DNA from: Nonomuraea antri
Lineage (GTDB): Bacteria > Actinomycetota > Actinomycetes > Streptosporangiales > Streptosporangiaceae
Reading direction: 5' to 3'
Assembly: GCF_013283785.1 (NCBI RefSeq)
Contig: NZ_JABCPZ010000004.1
Span: 1 to 64,000 of the forward strand
DNA: 64,000 nucleotides
The position numbers were made by a program, and so were the translations under genes. Position 1 is the stretch's first letter; each line of letters starts with the position of its first letter. Under the pieces are notes generated by a model. It saw nothing but the letters and a program-made list of their open reading frames with translations, did no database searches and had not been told where the DNA came from. This document shows positions 49,579 through 57,428 of the stretch, piece by piece.

Positions 49579-51471
49579 TCATGTCCGGACGTTGACCGGT
49601 TCTGATCCCGAGCCCTCACGCGCGAAAGCTGATGTCATAGCCCCGTCCAGAAGCGGGCGAGCGCGGTCTTCGGCTGTGGCGATCAGGTGGGTGTGGAGGA
49701 AGTCGCTGATGGCCTCGTATGCCTTCAGTTCGTTGGTGCGGTTGGTGAAGCCGTGTCCTTCGTCGGGATAGATATCGTAGCGGACCTCGACGCCACGCTC
49801 GCGCAGCCGGGTGACGATCTGGTCGGATTCGGCCTGTGGAACGCGTGGATCGCGGGCTCCCTGGATGACGAACAGGGGAGCGGTGATGCCGTCTGCGTAC
49901 GTGACGGGGCTGCGCGCCAGAAGCTGCTCGGCGTGGGTGTCAGGGTCGCCGAGAACGGTGGCCACGAACGTCTTCCAGGTGGGCGGTGACGCCTTCGCCA
50001 AGGTCACGAGATTGCTGGGACCGCATATGGAGACACCGGCGGCCCAGGAGTAGGGAAGACGAGCCAGGCAGGACAGAGCCGCGAACCCGCCATAGGAAGC
50101 GCCCATGACTGCGAGGCGGTCGGTGTCGGCCCAGGCGAGGGTCTGGAGATATTTGATCGCGTGGTCCAGGTCCTCCAGGTCGATGCCGCCCCAATCCCGG
50201 TAGATGAGCTTCTGGTGGGCGGTGCCGTAGCCCGTGGACCCGGCGAAGTTCGGAGCCAGGATGGCGATCCCCTGGTGGAGAAGGTGCTGGTAGAGGCCGG
50301 AGCGGGCGTAGATGGGGCGTTCCTGGGCCTCCGGGCCGCCGTGAACGGACAACAGGACCGGATGTGGGCCGGGGCCGTCCGGGCGGTAGAGCAGAGAGTG
50401 AACGTCCCGGCCGTCGCGCGTGGGGTAGCTGATCAGCTCAGGGACGATGGGGTCGATGACACGTAGGGCTGGGGGACGGGTGTCGGTGAGGTATCGGAAC
50501 TCGTGGCGGGCCAGGTCCAAGACCGCTAGCTCCGCCGGCCTCGCAGCAGAGTCGATCAGGACGACCGCGAGAGACGCGTCCGGTGCCAAGGACAGAGTGA
50601 AGATGACGCCGGGCGGGATGTCGGGGAGGGACATCGGGGAGCCGTTGCGCTCCGCGTGCAGGCGGGAGCGGCCCGCCTCGTTGACGGACCAGATGCGAAC
50701 TCCCGCAGCGATGTCGAAGGCCTCGATGTCCCAGTTCGGACGGGCGATCGAGTGAAGGGCCTTGTCCGCGAGGTCGTAGAAGGCCACAGCGGTGAACTCG
50801 CTCCAATGATCGGTGAGCAGGTGGAAGCCGCTGGAATCGTCCGCCCACGCACCGGGTTCGAAGACACCCTCACCGAGAGCGGACGTCATGCAGACCGGCT
50901 GCGCGTCCGGGTCGTTTAGGTCGGTGAGGTAGACGGCGATGTCGGTGTTGGAACGGAAGCCCGTCGACAGGAGCCAGCGGCCGTCGGGGGAGAGGCTTAC
51001 GGCCTCGAACGCGACGCCCTCAGGAGGCACGAAGCGTCGGAGCTCGCTGGTCTCCAGATCGAGGACGATGAGGTCCTGGACCGCAGGGTCGCGATCGTTG
51101 GCGGTGTAGGTCAGCAAACGCCCGGTCGGGTCGAACGGGGATTCGGCCAGGACGCGCTGGCAGTCCGGCCCGGAGCTGATCTCGGCGGGTTCCCCGCCCT
51201 CCAGCGAGACGAGGTAGATGCGGAACTGCTCGTCCCCGTTCTGGTCGGCGGTGAAGACCAGTTCGTCGCCGGAGGGTGTCCAGGCGATCTGCCGAACCGT
51301 TCGGTTGTCGAAGCCCGCCACGCGGCGCGGTTCGTCACCGGTGATGGACACCACCCATAGGTCGTAGCGTCCGGAAGCGTGGCTGGAGTAGGCGACCAAC
51401 TTGCCGTCAGGCGAGAGCGCAAGGGTGCGCTGGAATCGCTGCTGGGGGACGAAGTCCAGGTAGCCGGGCAT
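49579..51471 (-). CDS. S9-family prolyl oligopeptidase-like serine peptidase
   Basis: 630 residues. The N-terminal beta-propeller (~1-350) has WD40-like TolB repeats (LALSPDGKLVAYSSHASGRY, IAWTPSGDELVFTADQNGDE). The alpha/beta-hydrolase domain carries the nucleophile in AVMGASYGGFAALSCL, Asp in VIQGARDPRVPQAESD and His in YPDEGHGFTNRTNE. No signal peptide is visible, so it is cytoplasmic and cleaves short peptides. The gene lies 18 bp downstream of the LuxR-type regulator. Leader-peptide trimming for the nearby lanthipeptide is possible but unproven. Confidence 0.92.
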   Translation of the reverse strand: MPGYLDFVPQQRFQRTLALSPDGKLVAYSSHASGRYDLWVVSITGDEPRRVAGFDNRTVRQIAWTPSGDELVFTADQNGDEQFRIYLVSLEGGEPAEISSGPDCQRVLAESPFDPTGRLLTYTANDRDPAVQDLIVLDLETSELRRFVPPEGVAFEAVSLSPDGRWLLSTGFRSNTDIAVYLTDLNDPDAQPVCMTSALGEGVFEPGAWADDSSGFHLLTDHWSEFTAVAFYDLADKALHSIARPNWDIEAFDIAAGVRIWSVNEAGRSRLHAERNGSPMSLPDIPPGVIFTLSLAPDASLAVVLIDSAARPAELAVLDLARHEFRYLTDTRPPALRVIDPIVPELISYPTRDGRDVHSLLYRPDGPGPHPVLLSVHGGPEAQERPIYARSGLYQHLLHQGIAILAPNFAGSTGYGTAHQKLIYRDWGGIDLEDLDHAIKYLQTLAWADTDRLAVMGASYGGFAALSCLARLPYSWAAGVSICGPSNLVTLAKASPPTWKTFVATVLGDPDTHAEQLLARSPVTYADGITAPLFVIQGARDPRVPQAESDQIVTRLRERGVEVRYDIYPDEGHGFTNRTNELKAYEAISDFLHTHLIATAEDRARPLLDGAMTSAFAREGSGSEPVNVRT

Positions 51472-51489
51472 GTGACGGGGCCTCTCGTG

Positions 51490-52497
51490 TCAGTCGATCC
51501 AGCCGCGGCGTGCTGCTGCGGCTCCTGCTGCGAAGCGGGTCTCCACACCCAGCTCATCGCGAATAGCGGTCCAGTGCCTACGCATGGTGTTGACGCTGAT
51601 GTCCATCCGCCGGGCGATCGCCTCGTCGGACAACCCTTGGGTGAGCAGTTGCAGCACCTGCGCCTGCGCTGGCGTGAGCGGTGCCGCGGACTTCGTGCTC
51701 CCGAATGGGATCGCCTTTTCCCAGAGCAGCTCGAAGTATTCCCGCAGGGCACCGACGATGACCGGCGAGCGTACGAGCAAGGCCCCGCCCATCCCTGTGG
51801 GCGTCAGTGGAAGGAGTGCGACTGCCTCGTCCGCGAGCTTCATCTTCATGCCGATGCGTGGCAGTAGCCGCGCCTGTTCCCCTGCAGCCACCGCCGCCTC
51901 GATCGTCTTCGCGCCGATCGGATGCTCCGCGCAGCGGGTCTCATAGATCGCGCGGCACCGCACCTGTCCCTCGAATACGGGCAACGGCGCGTACCCGGTG
52001 GAGTCCTCAACTGGAGCCTCCAGGACGTAGTTGTCCAGGGTGAGCCAGTCATGCCGCGCGGCGTTGATGAGGGCGTAGGACAGGCGGCTGATCTCATCCC
52101 GATCGGTTACGATCTGTACGAATCGGTCCGCCCCGGAGCTTGATGAGCCGGCAGCCGGCGTCTGGTGGTACTCGCTCAACCGTTTGTGTCCGGCCAGCAG
52201 TCGTTCCTGGTCGCCGACGAGACGCCGTGAGAGATCCGCCAAGATGCCCTGCAGCGCGAGTTCCGGAGGAGCGGCTACAAGACGTGGCGGCATCAGCGGG
52301 CCGTCCGGCCGGAGGTGCGCCATCCCGCGGGCGGTCAGCTCTGCTACCTGATCATCGCCTCCGAGGAGAGATGCGGCGTCGTCCTCGGGGCAGCCGTCCT
52401 GTGCGAGCAGCTTCGAGTACGACGCGAAGATCTCATCCGGAACAACGCCTGTCAGCAGGCGCTGCGCGTTGATCTGATCTTGTCCGTCCAACGTCAC
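51490..52497 (-). CDS. LuxR-type transcriptional regulator
   Basis: About 335 residues. The start is uncertain between GTG 52497 and TTG 52491, the latter better spaced from GGAGG. The N-terminal part has a winged-helix-like segment (VTLDGQDQINAQRLLTGVVP, LLGGDDQVAELTARGMAHLR), a middle ligand or dimer region, and the C-terminal LuxR HTH (APLTPAQAQVLQLLTQGLSD, EAIARRMDISVNTMRRHWTA). It belongs to the actinobacterial single-component HTH-LuxR group with a TrmB-like front domain. It is divergent from the SARP gene and co-directional with the S9 peptidase. Confidence 0.85.
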   Translation of the reverse strand: MTLDGQDQINAQRLLTGVVPDEIFASYSKLLAQDGCPEDDAASLLGGDDQVAELTARGMAHLRPDGPLMPPRLVAAPPELALQGILADLSRRLVGDQERLLAGHKRLSEYHQTPAAGSSSSGADRFVQIVTDRDEISRLSYALINAARHDWLTLDNYVLEAPVEDSTGYAPLPVFEGQVRCRAIYETRCAEHPIGAKTIEAAVAAGEQARLLPRIGMKMKLADEAVALLPLTPTGMGGALLVRSPVIVGALREYFELLWEKAIPFGSTKSAAPLTPAQAQVLQLLTQGLSDEAIARRMDISVNTMRRHWTAIRDELGVETRFAAGAAAARRGWID

Positions 52498-52756
52498 CTC
52501 CAGACAGAGAGTAGCGGCTTGCGCACTAGTAGTGATGACTCTTCTGGGCCCGTGTCGAGCGGTGAGTGGTTCCACGCGATGGTGGGTTTTCACCACCCGA
52601 TCTCGCGGCCTCGCAGCCCCGGCGCCCACGGGGTTTTCGTGTTCCTGGACGCCGTGCCCTTGGTCAGTAGCCGCAGTGAGGTGTTTCAGGGGCCCCGATG
52701 CGGTGCCGCGCGCGATCTGATCAGTTCGCACAGCCAAGAGCGACAAGGGAGGCAGC

Positions 52757-53770
52757 ATGCGGCGGCAGTTCATCAGAGGGGCGGCGAGAACGCCGTCCGG
52801 TCCATCCTCGACACCACTCGGCCTGATCGGGCGACTGATGCGGCTCGGCTCAGCGAACTGGCGTCACCGATCGGCCACCGACGCCCACCTGCCGCTCGCC
52901 TCGGACGCCGCTCAAGTGGTTCCCGTCCCCGCGATGCCCTTGGAGCAGCCTGAGGCGGACTGGGAATCCGCGTCAGCACAATCGGCAACGGTGAGCGCGC
53001 TGCCGAAAGCCGTCCTCGGTGTGTCCAGAGACGACCGGCGCGGCATGATCCGTCTCGTCGGCCAACGTGCCATCGAGGGGCCCAACCGCTCGATGGGCGG
53101 ATGGGGAACGGACACGTGGGCTCTCCTTGGACTGCTCGCAGAGCACCGGTCTGCACTGCTGAGCAAGACGGCCGCCTGCGACAAGCTCTGGCCCGAAGCC
53201 GACTGTCCGAGCGACCGGTTCGCCGGCCTCCTCAAGGCGACCCGCTCGAAGATGTGCGAGGCACTCGGAATGCCCGGCAACTACGGACGTATCGTCATCC
53301 AGTTCGTTGGGGGCACCGGATACCGGATCAATCCAGACCTGTACCACTGCGATGTCTGGCAGATCCGTGACCTCCTCGCCGCAGCGGCCCGGGCGGCAGG
53401 CCCGGAGAAGGTCGCCGCGTTGATCGCCGCCACCGATCTCTACACCGGCCCTTACCTCCCTGACGTTCCGCATTCCTGGGCGCGGCGGACGGCTGACGTC
53501 CTGAACCGCAGCATTGTCCAGGCCCTTGCCCAGCTCGCCGACCTGGAGGAGCAGCCCGAGCACGAGATCGACTACCTCGAACGCGCCACGGATCTCGATG
53601 GCGTCGCCGAGCATCTGTTCCGCAGGCGGATGGAGGTTTACGCCCGTCTCGGCAGACCTCAGGCGGTCCATTATTGCTACGACGAACTGACCGAACAGCT
53701 TCGCGCCCGAGGTAGAAAACCTTCTCCGCAAACAGAGCGGCTCTACTGTGGAATCACCGGTGCCGAATGA
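52757..53770 (+). CDS. SARP-type regulator (wHTH + BTAD)
   Basis: 337 residues from ATG 52757; the first ~85 may not be translated. The OmpR-like winged helix is GWGTDTWALLGLLAEHRSAL, AACDKLWPEADCPSDRFAGL, GTGYRINPDLYHCDVW. The bacterial transcription activation domain is VAALIAATDLYTGPYLPDVP, LERATDLDGVAEHLFRRRME. SARPs activate antibiotic and RiPP clusters by binding direct repeats near -35. It is the best candidate activator for the lanthipeptide cluster 6 kb away, which is inference. Confidence 0.85.
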   Translation: MRRQFIRGAARTPSGPSSTPLGLIGRLMRLGSANWRHRSATDAHLPLASDAAQVVPVPAMPLEQPEADWESASAQSATVSALPKAVLGVSRDDRRGMIRLVGQRAIEGPNRSMGGWGTDTWALLGLLAEHRSALLSKTAACDKLWPEADCPSDRFAGLLKATRSKMCEALGMPGNYGRIVIQFVGGTGYRINPDLYHCDVWQIRDLLAAAARAAGPEKVAALIAATDLYTGPYLPDVPHSWARRTADVLNRSIVQALAQLADLEEQPEHEIDYLERATDLDGVAEHLFRRRMEVYARLGRPQAVHYCYDELTEQLRARGRKPSPQTERLYCGITGAE

Positions 53771-53888
53771 GAAGACGGCCGGTCACGTCATCGCTGCTGG
53801 CGACTTGACGAGAGCCGATGAGGTGAGCCCTGATATGGCGCAGCACGCGTGAGCGTGCGACAAATATTCGCGCGATAAAGGAGGTCGC

Positions 53889-53912
53889 ATGATCGACTGG
53901 GATTTATTATGA
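53889..53912 (+). CDS. Seven-residue micro-ORF
   Basis: ATG ATC GAC TGG GAT TTA TTA TGA encodes MIDWDLL. It is preceded by AAAGGAGGTCGC, a near-perfect Shine-Dalgarno at 4 bp spacing, and followed by structured non-coding DNA. The two TTA codons are rare in high-GC actinobacteria and are read by the bldA tRNA in Streptomyces, which hints at a regulatory leader. The call is tentative because of its size. Confidence 0.25.
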   Translation: MIDWDLL

Positions 53913-53997
53913 CCTACAGGACCATGGGCGAATGAACCCTTCCTGCGATATGTGACGCAGCTCGTTCTCTGAGACCGAGAGTGGACGCCCATGAGAA

Positions 53998-54028
53998 GGG
54001 ACCAACCGGCTGCTATCCGGTTGGTCCC
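53998..54028 (+). terminator. Strong hairpin, probable terminator
   Basis: GGGACCAACCGG (53998-54009), loop CTGCTAT, CCGGTTGGTCCC (54017-54028): twelve perfect pairs, followed by ACCCCCAC rather than T. It would stop transcription from the SARP gene side. Confidence 0.7.
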
Positions 54029-54186
54029 ACCCCCACAGAGTACGGGGTCGTCCCGCCGCGAGGAGGCCCGCTTCCCACGCGAAAAGCCTTCGTTGCGCGA
54101 ACTTTGCGTACGCTCGTTCATCCTGCTGGTCGGTGCGCCGATCGCTCTACCGATCGGCCCGCCGCCTTGATGAGCACCCCTGTACA

Positions 54187-54236
54187 GGCGGGCCTCTGCG
54201 GGTAGCGCCCGCCGACAGGGCTACCGGCGGCCCGCC
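54187..54236. other. Compound hairpin, possible structured RNA or transfer-origin element
   Basis: The outer stem GGCGGGCC (54187-54194) pairs with GGCCCGCC (54229-54236). The inner stem GGTAGC (54201-54206) pairs with GCTACC (54220-54225). A 13-nt apical loop and an asymmetric internal loop remain. The nested design is more elaborate than a terminator. Confidence 0.4.
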
Positions 54237-54567
54237 CGACTCGCCTTACAGGTCGAGAGTCTGGCAAGAGCGAACCCAGCCAGTTCTGTTGGCTCTGCTC
54301 TACGCGCTCCATTTTTCTTTCTGTCAGCAGCGGCCCATTATTGGCATTATCTGCTTGGCCTACTCTGCGCCTGGTCAAAATGGCGAACATTCAGAGCCCG
54401 GCAGCGCCGCCGATTCATTACCTCGCTTGACGAGTAGGAAGCCGTTATTTTTGGTGCGCATCACCGGGTCGGCTTGCTTCGTGAATGGGATCGAGAAATA
54501 GTCGTAATGAGCGAACAATTCAGCCCCCGAAATCCGGGGCTGTGTATCTCAGTCAAGGAGAACGGAA

Positions 54568-55488
54568 ATGACGACGAATACGGTTGGCGAGACCAACGCC
54601 ACTCTGGTCGAATTCAACCCCGAAGGGACGGCCGCCAAGGTATGGGAGGCACTGAACGCCACGCCTGGCACGTCCACCGCGACGATCGCCGAGGCGGCAG
54701 GTGTCTCCCGGCCGACCGCTGTCAAGTCCCTCGCGGTGTTCGCCGAGGCAGGCCGCGCGGTTCGCACCCCCGGTGGACGTACTGACCAGGGTCGCGCCCT
54801 CGCTGACACGTGGGCCCCGGTCACCTCAGACGCCGGGGATCAGGACAACGACGTCCCTGCCACGTCGGACCCGACGCCCGAGGCGTCCACCGCACTCGAC
54901 GTGACCGCCGAGAGCCTCGACGTCCCCGCCCCGAGATCCGCGATTTCGCTCCAGGACGCGATGCGCATCCTGGCAGAGGAGACCGACCGCCGCACGGCGG
55001 CCGAGGCGGAACTGGCCCGTGCCCAGGCAGAGGAGGAAGCCCGCCGCCAGCAGGCCGCCATGGCTCTGTCCAAGGCCCGCATGATCGAGGACACGCGCCA
55101 GGCCCTGACCGATCTCCTCGGTGCCGTCACCACCACGTACGCCGCCCTGCTGGCCGACGACGAAGCGGCCTTCACCACGGGCCTGGAGGCCATCTACACC
55201 GGCACCTCGGGTGTACGCAAAGCCGCCCGCGTCGCCCCGCCCAAGACCGTCGCCCTCGGAGGCTCATCACGTGGCGACCGCAACGCGCCCCGCCCTCTGC
55301 GCCCGGATGTCCTAGCCCACCTGGCGAAGCACCCCGACCTCGCCTTCACCGCCAACGAGATCGCCAAGGTACTCGGCCGTTCCTCCGGAGCTGTCGCCAA
55401 CGCCCTGGACACCCTCACGCGTAACGGCGAGGCCGAACTCGTCGGGGAACGTCCCAACCGCTTCCGCGCCGCCCCGCAGGACGCCTGA
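54568..55488 (+). CDS. Two-winged-helix protein of the conjugation module
   Basis: 306 residues from ATG 54568 with AAGGAG upstream. An N-terminal HTH (AAKVWEALNATPGTSTATIA, EAAGVSRPTAVKSLAVFAEA), a central coiled-coil (AMRILAEETDRRTAAEAELA, RAQAEEEARRQQAAMALSKA) and a C-terminal winged helix (VLAHLAKHPDLAFTANEIAK, VLGRSSGAVANALDTLTRNG). Similar proteins occur in actinobacterial conjugative elements, probably as regulators or DNA-binding accessory factors. No enzymatic motif. Confidence 0.75.
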   Translation: MTTNTVGETNATLVEFNPEGTAAKVWEALNATPGTSTATIAEAAGVSRPTAVKSLAVFAEAGRAVRTPGGRTDQGRALADTWAPVTSDAGDQDNDVPATSDPTPEASTALDVTAESLDVPAPRSAISLQDAMRILAEETDRRTAAEAELARAQAEEEARRQQAAMALSKARMIEDTRQALTDLLGAVTTTYAALLADDEAAFTTGLEAIYTGTSGVRKAARVAPPKTVALGGSSRGDRNAPRPLRPDVLAHLAKHPDLAFTANEIAKVLGRSSGAVANALDTLTRNGEAELVGERPNRFRAAPQDA

Positions 55489-55549
55489 CCTCCCCACCCA
55501 ACCGGGCCTGGGCCGCCCGGCCGGGGCCCCGCCATGTAGAGGAGAAACA

Positions 55550-55888
55550 ATGCCCGATGAGATGTTCGCCCTTCTGGGGTGGGCATGGGATGTAGACCTG
55601 GCCACTCGCCTGGCCCGACGCCACCCAGTACGCCCGGCTGCTATCCGGACGTTGACCGGCGTCAAGGACCTCATCCGAATCGATCCTGATCACGCCATGA
55701 CCGTCGACCTGACCCGGCCACTTCTGATCGTCCCGCTGCCGTGCGCAGCGCCTCCTGGGAACCGCCTAGTGATCGACGGCTGGCACCGCATACACCGCGC
55801 CCTCGACTTGGGCGTGAAACAACTGCCCGCGATCCTCTTGGACCCGGGCGATGAACGCACCTGCCGCCTTCGCGGCGGCGGCATCTGA
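55550..55888 (+). CDS. ParB-like nuclease-domain small protein
   Basis: 112 residues (MPDEMFALLGWAWDVDLATR). The end carries the ParB/sulfiredoxin-like core VPLPCAAPPGNRLVIDGWHR, IHRALDLGVKQLPAILLD. This stand-alone fold without an HTH is common in integrative elements of actinobacteria. It starts 61 bp after the HTH gene, preceded by GAGGAG, and ends before a strong bidirectional terminator. Confidence 0.7.
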   Translation: MPDEMFALLGWAWDVDLATRLARRHPVRPAAIRTLTGVKDLIRIDPDHAMTVDLTRPLLIVPLPCAAPPGNRLVIDGWHRIHRALDLGVKQLPAILLDPGDERTCRLRGGGI

Positions 55889-55900
55889 CACACAGCACTC

Positions 55901-55932
55901 GGGGGCGGGTCGGCGCTGGCCGACCCGCCCCC
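55901..55932. terminator. Bidirectional terminator
   Basis: GGGGGCGGGTCGG (55901-55913), loop CGCTGG, CCGACCCGCCCCC (55920-55932): thirteen perfect pairs between the convergent ParB-like and NlpC/P60 genes. Confidence 0.85.
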
Positions 55933-55959
55933 GCACGTCTGCCACGGCGGGTGCGCTCG

Positions 55960-56520
55960 TCAGGAGCGGCCCGGACGGGCGTACCCGATGATGCCCCGAC
56001 GCGTGGTGTATCGGCTCACGCGGACCCGCAGGCCCGTTCGGGGTGCCTCGATCATGCGCTCGGTGTCGAGGACGAGGCCGACGTGTCCGGGATAGTTCGC
56101 GCTTCCGTCCGCACCCTGGAAGAACACAAGGTCGCCGGGAGCTCGGCGATCGGGCGGGACGTGGGTGAGGGCCTGCCATTGCTCACCTGACGTGCGCGGG
56201 ATGGCGATTCCGGCCCGGTGCCAGGCGTAACGGGTGAGGCCGGAACAATCGAAACCGACCGTGTTCGCGCCTTGGCCGATCCCACGGGTGGGACCGTCGA
56301 TCCCGCCGCCCCCGTAGGAGTAGGGGGTGCCGAGCCAGCGGAGTGCCGCCGTGATCGCGGCCGAGCCGCCCGTCCCGTTGACCAAGAGCGGCGCGCAAGC
56401 AGTACCGCAGGCGTTGGCCGGGGCGGGGGCACCGTGCCCCGGTAGCACGGCCGCCATGACGCAGATGATCACGGCGACCAGCATGAGCGCCCCGGACGCC
56501 GTTGCGGCGACCACGGGCAT
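55960..56520 (-). CDS. Membrane-anchored NlpC/P60 peptidoglycan hydrolase
   Basis: 186 residues. The N-terminal hydrophobic anchor is SGALMLVAVIICVMAAVLPG. The NlpC/P60 (C40) domain has the catalytic Cys in GFDCSGLTRYAWHRAGIAIP, His in YPGHVGLVLDTERMIEAP, and the start AALRWLGTPYSYGGGGIDGP. It cleaves peptide stems of peptidoglycan, locally opening the wall for the conjugation channel, as lytic enzymes do in Gram-positive T4SS loci. It overlaps the replication-relaxation gene by one base. Confidence 0.92.
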   Translation of the reverse strand: MPVVAATASGALMLVAVIICVMAAVLPGHGAPAPANACGTACAPLLVNGTGGSAAITAALRWLGTPYSYGGGGIDGPTRGIGQGANTVGFDCSGLTRYAWHRAGIAIPRTSGEQWQALTHVPPDRRAPGDLVFFQGADGSANYPGHVGLVLDTERMIEAPRTGLRVRVSRYTTRRGIIGYARPGRS

Positions 56521-57428
56521 CAGGCGAGGCCACCGCTTGCGCCGGTGGAAATGATGGCGTCACGTAGGCCGGTCATACGGCGGCGGGGGCCGGTTGATCC
56601 AGCAGGCAGCCACACGGGCCCAGCGGGGCCATCGGCGGCCGTCGTGGGCGTGTGTACGGCGGTGGCGACGGGGATCGCGGGAACCGCCAGGAGCTTGCGG
56701 AGGTTGGCTTCACGCGTGGCGTTCGGAAGCCAGAACAGGACGGGCGTCACGATGCCCGTGGCTTCGGCGAGAGCGGTGTAGCCGTCGAGTTTGGCCAGAA
56801 CGCGGGAGAGCGGTTCGGTGCCGGTGTCGTGTTCCAGGAAGAAGTCGATCGAGTCCGGCTGACCGGTCGGGGCGGGCTCGGTCCAGCGGCCGAAGGCATC
56901 GGGCCGGGCCAGATCCCCCCAGAGGGCGGCACAGCGGCGTTCAGGCCACCATTCCGCGACCGCAGCCCCGTTGGCCACGCGGCGAGCCGTCGCGTGAAGC
57001 TGGGCGAAGAACTCGTTGACGCCTATCTGATGATTCAGGCGGGACGAGAAGGCGATCGCGCCGGCGGAATCGGGCCGATAGCGAAGTTCAGAAGGGGCGA
57101 TGCCGCGCTGGGCCGCGAGATGGTGCGCGCCGGTGGCGCCGAGGATCCAGTGCCACGGGCGGCTTCCGGTTGGGGCCCACGGCCGGAAGCGGTCGAGGGC
57201 CCGCAGTTCGTACAGATCCAGGAGGCGATGGCGAGCGCGGTGAACGCTGGGGAAGAAGATCGCGGTGAGCTGGTCGGTGGTGAGGACGCGGTGTTCCCAG
57301 ACGGCGTCGAGGATCTCGGCGTCTCGCGGGGTGAGGCGTTCGGCGAGATCCGCGATGAGGGCCGGGGTGACGCGGAGGCGCTGGTGCCGGGAGGGAAGCA
57401 GGCGGCGGTGCGTGTTCGGACGGGTCAT
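56520..57428 (-). CDS. Replication-relaxation family protein
   Basis: 302 residues. It opens LRVTPALIADLAERLTPRDA, LDAVWEHRVLTTDQLTAIFF, a winged-helix motif diagnostic of the replication-relaxation family. It continues WHWILGATGAHHLAAQRGIA and TAEATG-like core regions (LAEATGIVTPVLFWLPNATR). Members are found in conjugative plasmids and integrative elements of actinobacteria, possibly as MOB-like relaxases or DNA-binding auxiliaries. Its place next to the coupling protein fits relaxosome work. The chemistry is unproven. Confidence 0.85.
   Translation of the reverse strand: MTRPNTHRRLLPSRHQRLRVTPALIADLAERLTPRDAEILDAVWEHRVLTTDQLTAIFFPSVHRARHRLLDLYELRALDRFRPWAPTGSRPWHWILGATGAHHLAAQRGIAPSELRYRPDSAGAIAFSSRLNHQIGVNEFFAQLHATARRVANGAAVAEWWPERRCAALWGDLARPDAFGRWTEPAPTGQPDSIDFFLEHDTGTEPLSRVLAKLDGYTALAEATGIVTPVLFWLPNATREANLRKLLAVPAIPVATAVHTPTTAADGPAGPVWLPAGSTGPRRRMTGLRDAIISTGASGGLA

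Larger units (their letters stand above)
53771..54567. other. Hairpin-rich non-coding region
   Basis: About 800 bp with no credible long gene. It contains a seven-codon micro-ORF with a strong ribosome site (53889-53912), a perfect 12-bp hairpin (53998-54028) and a compound hairpin (54187-54236). The GC content is noticeably lower in 54290-54500. It sits exactly at the left side of the conjugation module, so it is where an origin of transfer, promoter or attachment site could lie. I could not identify any of these. Confidence 0.5.

Noticed and set aside
52757-53011. First ~85 residues of the SARP ORF as a domain
   Set aside because: No similarity to a known module. It may be untranslated, with a later start before the winged helix.
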